The notes: a model not told the origin generated them from the sequence alone. Shown: positions 15,998-24,883, numbered from the stretch's first letter. The stretch: 36,987 nucleotides of DNA from JALYUA01 sp038229875 (GCA_038229875.1 JBBROA010000028.1:1-36987); one strand, 5' to 3'. Made by a program: numbers and translations.

Positions 15998-18778
15998 ATG
16001 AGCACTTCCGATCGGGAGGCGCGGATTCTCTGCCCGGCCTGTTCGGCGGCGATCGCAGCGGACAGCCGCTTCTGTCCGTCGTGCGGCGAGCCGCTCTCGT
16101 CCCTTTCCCAGATGGCCACAGGCCTCGCAAGCCCTTCCGGCGCGGGCTCCGGCTCGCGCTCGCGGCCGCCCTCCGGTTACTCGCACTCGCCGTCGGCTCC
16201 CATCGGCCGGCTGGCGGCGTTCTCGGGCGACGCGGCCGGATTTGCCCCGGGCGCGATCGTCGCCGATCGCTACCGTGTTATCGGTCTCCTCGGCCGCGGC
16301 GGGATGGGAGAGGTCTATCGGGCGGACGATTTGAAGCTCGGTCAACCCGTGGCGCTGAAGTTTCTTCCCCGGGGCCTCTCCGACGACCCTGTTCGCCTCG
16401 AGCGCTTTTACGCGGAGGTGCGGATCGCGCGTCAGGTGTCGCATCCGAACGTCTGCCGTGTCTACGATGTCGGGGAGATCGGCGGGCAGCAGTACCTCTC
16501 CATGGAATACGTGGACGGCGAGGATCTCGCCTCCCTCTTGAAGCGCATCGGCCGCCTCCCCCACGACAAGGCTCTCGAGATTTCGCGTCAACTCTGCGCA
16601 GGAGTCGCGGCGGCTCACGACAAGGGGGTCCTCCATCGAGATCTGAAGCCGGCGAACGTCATGATCGACGGGCGGGGACGCGCGCGAGTCACCGATTTCG
16701 GTCTCGCGGTCGCCGCGCACGAGAACACCGAGGGCGAGCTGTCCGGCACTCCCGCGTACATGGCTCCGGAGCAGCTCTCCGGCCGGGGCGCGTCGGTGCA
16801 GAGCGACGTCTATTCACTCGGCCTCGTTTTGTACGAGCTCTTCACCGGACGGCGGGCGTTCTCCGCTTCGACGCTCGCGGAGCTGCGCGAAGCCAGGAGT
16901 TTGCCGCCCATTGCGCTGACCGAGGTCACGCGCGATGTCGATCCCGCCGTCGATCGCGTGATCCTGAGATGCCTCGAGCCCGACCCCCGCAACCGACCGT
17001 CGTCCGCCCTGCAGATTTCGGCGGCTCTCCCGGGAGGAGATCCTCTGGCGGCTGCCCTTGCCGCGGGCGAAACGCCTTCCCCGGAAATGGTCGCGGCCTC
17101 GGGCGAATCGCGGGCCCTGCGTCCGGCGGTCGCCTGGACACTCCTCGCGGGCAGCCTCCTCGCGTTGATCGTCGGGATTCCTCTCGAGGAGAAGATCCGG
17201 ATCGACGGCCTCGTGCTCCTCGAAAAGCCTCCGGAAGTCCTGGCCGACCGGTCACGCGAAATTCTGAAGAGCATCGGCGCCGATGCGGCTCCCGCGGATT
17301 CGGCGCACGGGTTCATCCAGGACGTCGGTTTCGAGCGATTTCTCGCGAAGACCGATCCGTCGTCCCGACGCTGGGACCGGATCGTGACGGGCCCGGTCAC
17401 GTTCTGGTACCGGCAGAGTCCCCGGCCGCTCGGAGTCTGGCATTTCCTGGGAGGCGCTTTTTACGGCGGCGTCGTGACTTCTTCTGATCCTCCGAGTGAC
17501 GTTCCCGGCATGGCTTCCATCCGCTTGAACCCGCGCGGCGAGCTGACGCATCTTCGGGTCGTCCCACCGCAGGCCGACGAGACGCAAACCGGCGCGGCGG
17601 GAGCCCGGCCGCGGCCTGTCAACTGGACTCCGCTGTTTTCCGCCGCCGGGCTCGACCAGTCGAAGTGGAGCGCGGCCAGTTCCGTCTGGATCCCGCGCGT
17701 GTACGCCGACGAGCGAGCCGCATGGACGGGCGCACTCCCGCAGAGACCGGCCGTTCCGGTGCGGATCGAAGCCGGGGCCTGGCGCGGCCGTCCCGTCGAG
17801 TTCGAGGTCGTGGGCCCGTGGACGCACGCGGCCCGAACCGCGCCCACGACGTCGAGCCTCGCAAACACGATCGCTCAGGGGATCTTCGTCGTTCTCTTCT
17901 TCGGCCTGCTGATTTTCGGCGGATTGCTGGCGCGGAGAAACCTTCGCGTCGGCCGGGGCGATCGGAGAGGAGCGCTTCGCCTGAGCGTCTTCACGTTCGT
18001 CTCGCTCTTCGTCGCGTGGCTGATCGGCGCGCACCACCTGGCATCGCTCGCAGAGTTCGCTCTTTTCCTGGGCTTCGCGAGCTGGGCGCTTTTCGTCGCG
18101 GGGGGTCTCTGGGCGCTTTACATCGCGCTGGAGCCTTTCGTCCGCCGGCGCAGCCCTCAGGCGATCGTGACGTGGACCCGCCTTCTCGGCGGCGACTTCC
18201 GCGATCCCATGGTCGGGAGGGACGTTCTCGTCGGTTGCGCCGCCGCGGCGGTCATGTTCGTTCTGCAGGCGGCCGTCACGAACGTTCCGGGCTGGCTCGG
18301 TCATCCCGTTCCCGCGCCGGACCATTTCGATTCCAGGACGCTTGTCGGGTTCGGCGCGAGCGCGGCGCTCATCCTCTCGAACGTTTCGATCAGCGTCTTC
18401 CTGGGTTTTGCTTTCGTCTTCATGCTCTTCGCTCTGCGAATGGTCTTGAGGAGCACCCTCGCGGCGGCGGCGGTCTTCGCGCTGATCTTTGGGACCGCGA
18501 ACCTGCTCCAGAGCGACTCGCGGCTGCTCGCGGCCGCCGGCATCACCATCTTCCTCGGCATCACGCTCCTGGTCCTGCTTCGCTTCGGGCTCTTGTCTTC
18601 AGTCGTTCTCTATTTCGCCGTGACGGTTCTCGGCGCGTTTCCGATCACGTTTCGAGGGACCTGGTACGCGAGCGCGGGGTGGATGAGCATTGCGGTCTTC
18701 GCGGCTCTGCTTTTTTACGGCTTCCGTACAGCGCTCGGAGGACATTCAGCCTTCGGCGCGATGTCGCCGACGGACTGA
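15998..18778 (+). CDS. Zinc-ribbon Ser/Thr protein kinase with polytopic membrane C-terminus
   Basis: A 926-residue Hanks-type kinase. An N-terminal zinc ribbon has two cysteine pairs (C12/C15 and C26/C29), followed by a Ser/Pro/Gly linker. The kinase domain spans about residues 90-345: glycine loop GRGGMGEVY, VALK (K121), HRDLKPAN (D215) and DFGLA (D233), then TPAYMAPEQL; all catalytic residues are kept. A membrane helix near 375-397 leads to a ~220-residue extracytoplasmic region, and the last ~300 residues contain about eight more hydrophobic helices. It probably senses an envelope signal and phosphorylates cytoplasmic targets. The large polytopic tail sets it apart from PASTA-type PknB. 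Confidence 0.92.
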   Translation: MSTSDREARILCPACSAAIAADSRFCPSCGEPLSSLSQMATGLASPSGAGSGSRSRPPSGYSHSPSAPIGRLAAFSGDAAGFAPGAIVADRYRVIGLLGRGGMGEVYRADDLKLGQPVALKFLPRGLSDDPVRLERFYAEVRIARQVSHPNVCRVYDVGEIGGQQYLSMEYVDGEDLASLLKRIGRLPHDKALEISRQLCAGVAAAHDKGVLHRDLKPANVMIDGRGRARVTDFGLAVAAHENTEGELSGTPAYMAPEQLSGRGASVQSDVYSLGLVLYELFTGRRAFSASTLAELREARSLPPIALTEVTRDVDPAVDRVILRCLEPDPRNRPSSALQISAALPGGDPLAAALAAGETPSPEMVAASGESRALRPAVAWTLLAGSLLALIVGIPLEEKIRIDGLVLLEKPPEVLADRSREILKSIGADAAPADSAHGFIQDVGFERFLAKTDPSSRRWDRIVTGPVTFWYRQSPRPLGVWHFLGGAFYGGVVTSSDPPSDVPGMASIRLNPRGELTHLRVVPPQADETQTGAAGARPRPVNWTPLFSAAGLDQSKWSAASSVWIPRVYADERAAWTGALPQRPAVPVRIEAGAWRGRPVEFEVVGPWTHAARTAPTTSSLANTIAQGIFVVLFFGLLIFGGLLARRNLRVGRGDRRGALRLSVFTFVSLFVAWLIGAHHLASLAEFALFLGFASWALFVAGGLWALYIALEPFVRRRSPQAIVTWTRLLGGDFRDPMVGRDVLVGCAAAAVMFVLQAAVTNVPGWLGHPVPAPDHFDSRTLVGFGASAALILSNVSISVFLGFAFVFMLFALRMVLRSTLAAAAVFALIFGTANLLQSDSRLLAAAGITIFLGITLLVLLRFGLLSSVVLYFAVTVLGAFPITFRGTWYASAGWMSIAVFAALLFYGFRTALGGHSAFGAMSPTD

Positions 18779-18830
18779 GACGCGGAACGAGCCCGAGCGC
18801 TCCACGTCCCGGGGCGCCCCATCCCCCCAC

Positions 18831-18874
18831 AGGACAAACGGAGCAGAGGACAAACGGAACCGGAACCGGAACCG
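18831..18874. repeat. Short direct repeats upstream of dinB
   Basis: AGGACAAACGGA occurs twice and is followed by three tandem ACCGGA units, in the spacer between the kinase and DinB genes. Confidence 0.55.
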
Positions 18875-18956
18875 CCGCTTCTCGAAAAGGGCAATGTTCG
18901 GGCTGTTTCCGAAACTTTCCCCGGTCAGCCTGCGTACCTCATGCTGGAGACCAACC

Positions 18957-19493
18957 ATGAACCGGCGAGAGCTCGAAACCCTGCTTCTGACCCTGGAATC
19001 GACCCCCCTGCTGATGAGTCGGGCCGCGCACGGCCTTTCCGGCCCGGACACGCGCCGCCGTCCCGCGGCGGGCGGTTTTTCTCTGACCGAGAACATCTGG
19101 CACCTCGCGGACCTGGAGCGGGAAGGCTTCGCGGTGCGGATCCGCAGAACCCTTTCCGAGGACGAGCCGACCCTGTCCAACTTCGACGGCGACCGCTTCG
19201 CCCGCGAGCGCGCCTACCAGTCGCGCGATCTCTCTTCGGGGCTGCAGGCTTTTGCGGAGAGCCGGCGGCGCAACGTCGAGATCCTGCGCTCCCTGACTCC
19301 CGCGGACTGGAGCCGCCGCGCGTTTCAGGACGAAGTCGGGCTGATCTCTCTCGCCGACCTTCCGCGGAAGATGGCGGAGCACGACCGGGCGCACACGAGC
19401 GACGTGGCCGCGCTCCTCGCGGAAATCTCGGATGCCGATTGCCGCCCGACACCTTCGGCGGCGCAGTCTCATCGCGTTTCCGCCGTCGCGTAA
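18957..19493 (+). CDS. DinB-fold protein
   Basis: A 178-residue four-helix-bundle protein of the DinB/YfiT superfamily, which includes metal-dependent thiol transferases and many proteins of unknown activity. Candidate metal ligands are visible: the histidine in ENIWHLADLE near residue 50 and the pair in MAEHDRAHTSDV near residues 141-145. Length is typical. ATG 18957 with GGAG about 8 bp upstream is chosen; an earlier in-frame ATG at 18894 would add 21 residues without family similarity. A MITE-like element begins 30 bp after the stop. A second DinB gene at 32806-33309 is only distantly similar. Confidence 0.85.
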   Translation: MNRRELETLLLTLESTPLLMSRAAHGLSGPDTRRRPAAGGFSLTENIWHLADLEREGFAVRIRRTLSEDEPTLSNFDGDRFARERAYQSRDLSSGLQAFAESRRRNVEILRSLTPADWSRRAFQDEVGLISLADLPRKMAEHDRAHTSDVAALLAEISDADCRPTPSAAQSHRVSAVA

Positions 19494-19522
19494 GGAGCCG
19501 GCGCCCCGAGGCCGGTCGACTT

Positions 19523-19828
19523 TAGCAGGCTGCTGAGAAAGGGTGCGGGATGGCGTTGCGAGCGCCGCGGGGTCGGATGCAAGGCGCCGCGACGAAGGCG
19601 ATGCAGTTCGCATCCGTCGCAGGACAACGGCGACCCAGGCTTGTAGAGCGGGAACGTCCAGCAGACGGCCCCGCGCCGCCGCAACCCGAAGGGTGGACAG
19701 GCTTTTGCTCGCGTCTGAAGGACCGCGGCCCTGGAGTGCCGACATGTCGAGCCGATGAGAAAGAGATCTCGAAGTCGAATGCAAAAGCCTGGACACGACA
19801 CCCGCAGGCTTTTTTCAGCAGCCTGCTA
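19523..19828. mobile_element. MITE-like element with TA-flanked terminal inverted repeats
   Basis: The left end TAGCAGGCTGCTGAGAAAG (19523-19541) and the reverse complement of the right end, TAGCAGGCTGCTGAAAAAAG, match for 14 bases then differ at two of the next five. Each end begins with TA, as expected for a TA target duplication. The ~306-bp interior has no transposase and no credible gene. The pattern fits a non-autonomous element, possibly mobilised by an IS630/Tc1-type transposase (inference from the TA ends). Its right TA forms the first two bases of the TAG stop codon of dedA. Confidence 0.75.
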
Positions 19829-20461
19829 GCTGCGTGCGGTCCGGCGGGCCTTCATCCATTCCCGGCCGAAGGCGATGATTCCCGGCAGGACGGACACGAA
19901 GATCACGAGGAGGATGACGATCTCGATGTTCTTGCGCACCCAGAGGAACTGCCCGAGGAAATATCCGATCAGGCTCATCGAGACCACCCAGAGAACGCCG
20001 CCGATCACGTTGAACGAGACGAACCGGCGGTAGTTCATCGCCGCCATCCCGGCGACCACGGGAGCGAACGTCCGCACGATCGGCATGAACCGCGCGAGGA
20101 TGATGGTCTTGCCGCCGTGTTTCTCGTAAAAGTCGTGCGCGCGCTTGAGGTGGTCGGGGTTGAAGAGCAGAGACTTCGGCCGGCGGAAGAGGGCCGGGCC
20201 GGTGCGGCGCCCGATCCAGTATCCGACCGTGTCCCCGACAATCGCCGCGACGGTGAGAACGCCGATGAGCAGCCAGATGTTCAGCTTGCCCGTCGCCGCA
20301 AAAACGCCCGCGGTCACGAGGAGCGAATCCCCGGGAAGAAAGAAGCCGACGAGGAGTCCCGTCTCGGCGAAGACGATGAGCGTCATCGCCGTCAGTCCGC
20401 CCACGCGGACGAGAGTCTCGACGTCCGTCAACTGATGGAAGAGCTGCTTGAATGTTTCCAC
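19826..20461 (-). CDS. DedA-family membrane protein
   Basis: A 211-residue inner-membrane protein of the DedA/SNARE-associated family, whose members act in lipid (undecaprenyl-phosphate or phospholipid) flipping and envelope homeostasis. Motifs: ETGLLVGFFLPGDSLLVTAG, then VGDTVGYWIGRRTGPALF, and FARFMPIVRTFAPVVAGMAAMNYRRF with the conserved arginines. Several membrane helices are evident. The GTG at 20461 is chosen because it gives the usual METFKQLFHQL-like N-terminus; upstream codons have no family similarity. The stop codon TAG is formed with the edge of the adjacent MITE-like element, so the original C-terminus may have been altered slightly. Confidence 0.92.
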   Translation of the reverse strand: METFKQLFHQLTDVETLVRVGGLTAMTLIVFAETGLLVGFFLPGDSLLVTAGVFAATGKLNIWLLIGVLTVAAIVGDTVGYWIGRRTGPALFRRPKSLLFNPDHLKRAHDFYEKHGGKTIILARFMPIVRTFAPVVAGMAAMNYRRFVSFNVIGGVLWVVSMSLIGYFLGQFLWVRKNIEIVILLVIFVSVLPGIIAFGREWMKARRTARS

Positions 20462-20513
20462 GGGCGCGAATCTTAGCCGGAATCGAAGAGCTCGACCGGG
20501 AAAGAATGCGCAG

Positions 20514-21818
20514 CTAGATCCCGTAGAGGGACAGGGCCCTCTGAAACCAGCACACGTTCGCCGCGACGACGAACGCTCCGAGTAACACGAGACCGCGTCC
20601 ACGGAGGTTCGAGAGGACAGGTCGCGACGCCAGGAACAGCCAGGGCGCCCAGCTCCACGCGTAATAGCCGCCGAGGCCGCCCCATTGGCCGAAGACGCCC
20701 CGGTGCAGCACGGCGAAGACGAGACACGCCGAGACAGCAGACGTCAGCCCGGCGAGATCGGGCAGCGGCGCCCCCCGCCTCCTCCAGGAGCGGGCCACGA
20801 GAACCGCCAGAGAGGCCACCAATCCGAACCACACGACCACCAGGATGAGCGGCGCGCGAAAAAAGCTCCACTCCCCCAGCCAGAAAATCGTTTTGACAAA
20901 CGTGTAGGCGGATCTCGCGATCCCATACACCCACATCGCCGCGGTTTCTCCACCCGGCAATTTCCCGGTGTTCAGCTCGAGCGACCCGCCCCACAGCCAT
21001 CCGCGTCCGGCCTGCGCGGCAAAGACCAGAAAAGACACGAAGGCACCGAATACCGCCGTTCCGCGCCGGGTGGACAGCCAGAGAAAGACGACGCCGACCG
21101 CAACGATCGGGAAGGCCGTCAACTTCATCAAGGGACCGAGCGCGAGCAGGACCACGATCTCCCACGATCGTCCGCGATGGAACGTCCGCTCGAGCACGAG
21201 GGCGGCCCAGGCGAAAACAGCCGCGTCGTTGGAGCCGCGGGCCATCGCTTCCGCCGCGCCCGGCAGCAGAGCCAAAAGAAGTCCTGCGACCGCGAAGCGG
21301 GATTCGGACCCAACCAGACGCCGCAGGGGAACGGCGACGGCCAGAAGGATGGCTGCGACCGAGAGAAGTCGAAAGAAGAGAAGACGGTCCTCGGGAGACT
21401 TCGGCAGCATCCGGAACAGGACGCCGACGACGAGATAGACGAGGGGGGGCTGATGCGCCTCGTAATTGGGATAGCCACCCGCGGGAGAAGCGGCGCCGGT
21501 CCTGCTCAGCAGGTTAAAGGCGCCCGAGTGCTCGAACCGCGGGCAGGAGAAAGACCGGCGCAGATCCGGCGAACACGGGTGGGCGGCAATCGAAGCGACG
21601 ATCACTCCCGAGACTTCCCGGCCCTCGAAAGCGCGGGCCGGCGTTTCGTCTGCGAACACGGCGGCCCGGGCCAGATGAAACGGCTCGTCGGGGCCTTCGA
21701 AAGCGGGAACGTAAAACGCATGAAAAATCATTCGCGCGGCGAGGAGGGCGAACAGAGCAAAGGACAATCGTCGGAGGGGCTCCCTGTCCCCGCTCGCGCC
21801 CCAAAACTCAGGTCTCAT
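20514..21818 (-). CDS. Polytopic membrane protein, DUF2142/glycosyltransferase-39-like
   Basis: A 434-residue protein with about ten hydrophobic segments. After the first helix it has FEGPDEPFHLARA, the aspartate/glutamate-containing loop seen in DUF2142 and GT39-type polyprenyl-phosphate glycosyltransferases, where this loop binds a metal and the lipid-linked sugar. The first extracytoplasmic loop continues with a cysteine-containing stretch, and a YEAHQPPLVYLVVGVLF segment follows, again family-like. It may transfer sugars to an envelope component, but substrate and activity are not determinable here. It is upstream of dedA on the same strand (52 bp). Confidence 0.75.
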   Translation of the reverse strand: MRPEFWGASGDREPLRRLSFALFALLAARMIFHAFYVPAFEGPDEPFHLARAAVFADETPARAFEGREVSGVIVASIAAHPCSPDLRRSFSCPRFEHSGAFNLLSRTGAASPAGGYPNYEAHQPPLVYLVVGVLFRMLPKSPEDRLLFFRLLSVAAILLAVAVPLRRLVGSESRFAVAGLLLALLPGAAEAMARGSNDAAVFAWAALVLERTFHRGRSWEIVVLLALGPLMKLTAFPIVAVGVVFLWLSTRRGTAVFGAFVSFLVFAAQAGRGWLWGGSLELNTGKLPGGETAAMWVYGIARSAYTFVKTIFWLGEWSFFRAPLILVVVWFGLVASLAVLVARSWRRRGAPLPDLAGLTSAVSACLVFAVLHRGVFGQWGGLGGYYAWSWAPWLFLASRPVLSNLRGRGLVLLGAFVVAANVCWFQRALSLYGI

Positions 21819-21919
21819 CGTTCATCGAATCGCTCTCCGCCCATCGCAGACCAGCATGGCACGCCCGCGTTCCCCGGGTTTCCGCATCACTTTGCCCGCC
21901 GCGATACCATGCGCCCCCG

Positions 21920-22327
21920 ATGGAATACACGGACGAGCACGCCCGGGCGGGAATCGACGCGGAGCTTCCGGCGATCGAGACCTGGCCCAACCAATATCCG
22001 GACTACGAGATCTCCGTCGTCATCCCGGAGTACAACGCGATCTGCCCGAAGACCGGACTGCCGGATTTCGGGCACCTGACGATCCGCTACGTTCCCGACC
22101 GGCTGTGCCTGGAGCTCAAGTCGCTGAAGCTCTACATCGTGGCGTACCGAAACGTCGGGATCTTCTACGAGAACGCCGTGAACCGGATCCTCGAAGACTG
22201 CGTCGCCGCGTGCCAGCCCAGACGGATGGAGATCATCGGGACCTTCTCGTCCCGGGGCGGAATCTCCTCGATCGTCGAAGCGCGCTACCCGCGCGTAAAG
22301 TCGGACGACAGCACGTCGCGGAGCTGA
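21920..22327 (+). CDS. queF: NADPH-dependent 7-cyano-7-deazaguanine (preQ0) reductase QueF
   Basis: A 135-residue type I (unimodular) QueF that reduces preQ0 to preQ1 in queuosine tRNA-modification synthesis. The catalytic cysteine lies in NAICPKTGLPDF (C42, with D49), and the NADPH motif ELKSLKLY is at residues 65-72; IIGTFSSRGGIS follows near the end. Length is normal for the short form. Other queuosine genes are not in the window. Its last 43 bp overlap the 3' end of the convergent aminotransferase gene, adding a tail VKSDDSTSRS beyond the usual ARYPR end. Confidence 0.95.
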   Translation: MEYTDEHARAGIDAELPAIETWPNQYPDYEISVVIPEYNAICPKTGLPDFGHLTIRYVPDRLCLELKSLKLYIVAYRNVGIFYENAVNRILEDCVAACQPRRMEIIGTFSSRGGISSIVEARYPRVKSDDSTSRS

Positions 22328-23118
22328 GCGGCGAGCGGGCCGGGACGCCCCCCCGCGACCGGACGCCCGTCGATCCGGACGAGCGAATAGGTCCAGAGGG
22401 TCGTCGACGCGAAAAACACCTCTTCGGCCGCCAGCATCTCCTCGACCGTAAAAGCGCGCTCCTCGACCGTCCATCCGAGCACGCGCGCGGCGGCGATCGC
22501 GGCCCCCCGGGTCACCCCGGGAAGGATGCGCGGTCCGTTCGGGGCGGTCCGCACGACTCCCTCGATGACGCAGAAGAGATTCGCCTTCGTGCCCTCCAGC
22601 GCGAAGCCGTCGCGGACCAGGATCGCGTCCATCGCGCCGGCCTCCCGGGCGCGCTGAGCCGCGAGCACGTTCGGAAGCAGCATCACGCTCTTGATGTCGC
22701 ACCGGCTCCAGCGTTCATCGGAGACCAGGATCGCGTGCCCGCCCTCGGGCGGAGGCGGGGCGTCGGCCAGTCGCGCGAACGCGTACACGGTCGGCGGCGT
22801 CTCCGGGGGCGGAAAATAGTGCGAGCGCGGGGACGCGCCGCGTGAGACCTGCGCGTAAACGATCGCGTCGGCGTGTGCCAGCCCGTTCGCGGCGAGGAGC
22901 CGCTGCGCGACGTCGGGGTAGAAAGCGGGATCGACCGCGATCCGGAGCGTCGCGAGGCCTTCCCGCATCCTGTCGAGATGCTCGGAGAGATGGAACGGAC
23001 GGCCGCGCCAGAAGCGAGCGACCTCGTAGATCGCGTCGGCGAACAGGAACCCCCGGTCGTCCGGAGAGATCTTCGCCTGTTCGCGCGGAAGGAGCTCTCC
23101 GTTCAGGTACACGATCAT
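22285..23118 (-). CDS. dat: Class IV aminotransferase, D-amino-acid transaminase-like
   Basis: A 277-residue fold-type IV PLP enzyme, probably interconverting D-alanine and D-glutamate for peptidoglycan. The N-terminus MIVYLNGELLPREQAKISPDDRG and the RCDIKSVMLLPNVLAAQ block (PLP lysine K143) closely follow Bacillus-type D-amino-acid transaminase; EGTKANLFCVIEG and LPGVTRGA are the phosphate-binding and substrate regions. A branched-chain or aminodeoxychorismate-lyase role is possible but less likely given the DIKS block. Strand is opposite to queF, with convergent overlap at the 3' ends. Confidence 0.87.
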   Translation of the reverse strand: MIVYLNGELLPREQAKISPDDRGFLFADAIYEVARFWRGRPFHLSEHLDRMREGLATLRIAVDPAFYPDVAQRLLAANGLAHADAIVYAQVSRGASPRSHYFPPPETPPTVYAFARLADAPPPPEGGHAILVSDERWSRCDIKSVMLLPNVLAAQRAREAGAMDAILVRDGFALEGTKANLFCVIEGVVRTAPNGPRILPGVTRGAAIAAARVLGWTVEERAFTVEEMLAAEEVFFASTTLWTYSLVRIDGRPVAGGRPGPLAAQLRDVLSSDFTRG

Positions 23119-23165
23119 GGGTTGGATTGTAGCGAGGCAGCGACGGTCCTTCGCCGCGACCGGCG

Positions 23166-23930
23166 TCAGCTCCTCCGGCGCGCCTCGAACTTCCGCACCT
23201 CGCGCGCGAGATCGGGATCTCCGGCAAGCGAGCGGTACGCGTCCTCAGCCGCTGGAAGTCCATTCGCCAGCGCCGCCCTGCGCGGCTCGCGGAGAAGGCG
23301 CGTCGCCGCCTTTACCGCCGCCGGGCCGCGCGAAAGAAGAGCGGCGGCGAAGCGGTCGGTCTCGCGGGAAAGCTCCCCCGCCGGATAGCACTCGGACGCG
23401 AAGCCTGCCTCCAGAGCCTCACGTCCGGAGACAGCGTCGCCCGACAGGATCCAGGCCGCCGCGCGCGCCGCTCCAACCCGGCCGGGGAGGAGGACACACG
23501 CGCCCGGAGGAAAGCAGGCGAGCCGGATTTCCGGAAATCCGATCCGCGCGTCTTCCGCCGTGAAGATGACGTCACACGCCGCCGCGATTTCGGCTCCCCC
23601 GCCGAGGCAAGCGCCTGAGACGCGGGCGATCGTGACGGCGGATGTCTCGAGCAGAGCCGAGAGCGCGCGCCGCATCGCCGCGAGCATCCGCTCGATCGCC
23701 TCTTTCTCCGGCGCGTGCTCGCCGACGTCGACTCCCGCCGAAAAAGCGCGCGGCAGCCCCGTCAGCATCAGGATGCGGGCCTCCGGGTTCGCTTCGACCG
23801 CCCTCGCGAGGTCCTCGAGGTCCGATCCGGAGAGCACGTTCACGGGCGGCTTCTCGATCCGCAGCCGGACGAGACCGCCCTCCGCGGGCTCCGCGCGGAC
23901 CGTAACTCCCGCCAGCGGGCCCTCCGTCAG
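23166..23930 (-). CDS. Crotonase-family hydratase, possibly dienoyl-CoA hydratase-like, CTG start proposed
   Basis: About 254 residues if begun at CTG 23930. Family blocks are IEKPPVNVLSGSDLED, the oxyanion loop AFSAGVDVGEH, and the second loop SGACLGGGAEIAAACDV, then GFPEIRLACFPPGA. The KPPVNVL and GVDVGEH forms resemble cyclohexa-1,5-diene-carbonyl-CoA hydratases, but a generic enoyl-CoA hydratase is equally possible. A conventional start (GTG 23843) would cut off the first beta strand. No ATG or TTG lies in frame between the upstream stop and that GTG. The CTG overlaps the TGA of the upstream gene as CTGA, an arrangement suggesting translational coupling. Start is therefore uncertain; the body is secure. 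Confidence 0.82.
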   Translation of the reverse strand: MTEGPLAGVTVRAEPAEGGLVRLRIEKPPVNVLSGSDLEDLARAVEANPEARILMLTGLPRAFSAGVDVGEHAPEKEAIERMLAAMRRALSALLETSAVTIARVSGACLGGGAEIAAACDVIFTAEDARIGFPEIRLACFPPGACVLLPGRVGAARAAAWILSGDAVSGREALEAGFASECYPAGELSRETDRFAAALLSRGPAAVKAATRLLREPRRAALANGLPAAEDAYRSLAGDPDLAREVRKFEARRRS

Positions 23931-24883
23931 CTCTTCTTCTTCGGCGGGACAGCGGTCGGCTTGCCGGCCGGAGCGGACGGGGTCGGAGTCGCCGCCGCCT
24001 TGTCGAGCCGCGCGCGTTCGAGCTTCACGGCCGAGCGCACGTTCGCGATGTGGTCGGGGCCGACGATCACGTTCGTGATCCGGTTCTCCGGCTCGCGGAG
24101 CTTCATCTCGTACAGCTCGTCGGGAACGCGCGTCTGGATGAAGAGTTTGGAGAGCTCGTTGATCTTCCGCAGGTACGACAGCGAATCTCCGACGCTCTGG
24201 CGGGTTCCAACCTTTCCGTGCCCCGGAACCACCTTCTCGACGTCCAGCGAAGCGAGCCGCGTCAGGATCTGCTCCCAGCCGTGCGGGTCCGCGTCGCCCG
24301 ACTGGAGGTAGGGCAGCCTGCCATTGACGACGAGGTCACCTGAAAACAGGATCTTCTCTTCCGGAAGCAGGACGATCAGGTCCGCGTTCGTGTGCCCGGC
24401 GCCGAGGTAGTACACGGCGGCGCGCCGCGATCCCCCGAAAAAGACCAGACGGTCGGAGATTCCGAGCACTCCCGCGCTCGCGCCCGGCTTTCCCCCGGAG
24501 AGCACGTAGGCGATCGCGGCGGCGGAATTCTCGTGGCAGAGGATCTGCGCGCCCGCCGCGGCGAAGACGGCGACACCGCCGGCATGGTCGCCATGCGCGT
24601 GCGTCACTACGACGAACTTCACGGGCTTGCCGGCGGTCTCCGCCACCTTTGCGAGTACCGCGCGGGCGGTCGCGGCGTCGTTGCCCGAGTCCACCACGAC
24701 GACTTCGTCGGAAACCAGAAACCAGCCGATGTTCGCGCCCTGCTCGGCCTCGGCCATCCAGACGCCTTCCGCGACCTTCTGCACGGTGAGCGCCGGCGTT
24801 GCCCCGGCGGCGGGCGTCTGCGCGTGAGACGCAAGGGCGACGCCGAACATCGCGGCGGCAACGCATAACGAACGAAATATCAT
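23927..24883 (-). CDS. Secreted metallo-beta-lactamase-fold hydrolase
   Basis: A 318-residue exported metallohydrolase. The signal peptide is MIFRSLCVAAAMFGVALASH ending near ASHAQ. The zinc motif THAHGDH is at residues 94-100 (H95, H97, D99, H100), followed by further ligand regions GAGHTNADL and VPGHGKVG. The C-terminus is a lysine/alanine-rich tail. Sequence style is of generic quinoprotein-relay-type or B1-like MBL proteins rather than a proven antibiotic lactamase; substrate is unknown. ATG 24883 is preferred because GAGGAG lies at good spacing; a longer frame upstream has no similarity and no signal peptide. The crotonase gene overlaps its stop. Confidence 0.88.
   Translation of the reverse strand: MIFRSLCVAAAMFGVALASHAQTPAAGATPALTVQKVAEGVWMAEAEQGANIGWFLVSDEVVVVDSGNDAATARAVLAKVAETAGKPVKFVVVTHAHGDHAGGVAVFAAAGAQILCHENSAAAIAYVLSGGKPGASAGVLGISDRLVFFGGSRRAAVYYLGAGHTNADLIVLLPEEKILFSGDLVVNGRLPYLQSGDADPHGWEQILTRLASLDVEKVVPGHGKVGTRQSVGDSLSYLRKINELSKLFIQTRVPDELYEMKLREPENRITNVIVGPDHIANVRSAVKLERARLDKAAATPTPSAPAGKPTAVPPKKKS

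Noticed and set aside
19550..19801. Frames inside the MITE-like element in both directions
   Set aside because: No start with ribosome site and no similarity to transposases; bounded by terminal inverted repeats, so treated as non-coding.
23927..24883. Antibiotic-resistance beta-lactamase
   Set aside because: Only the general MBL zinc motif is visible; the fold is shared by many hydrolases, and nothing indicates lactam specificity.
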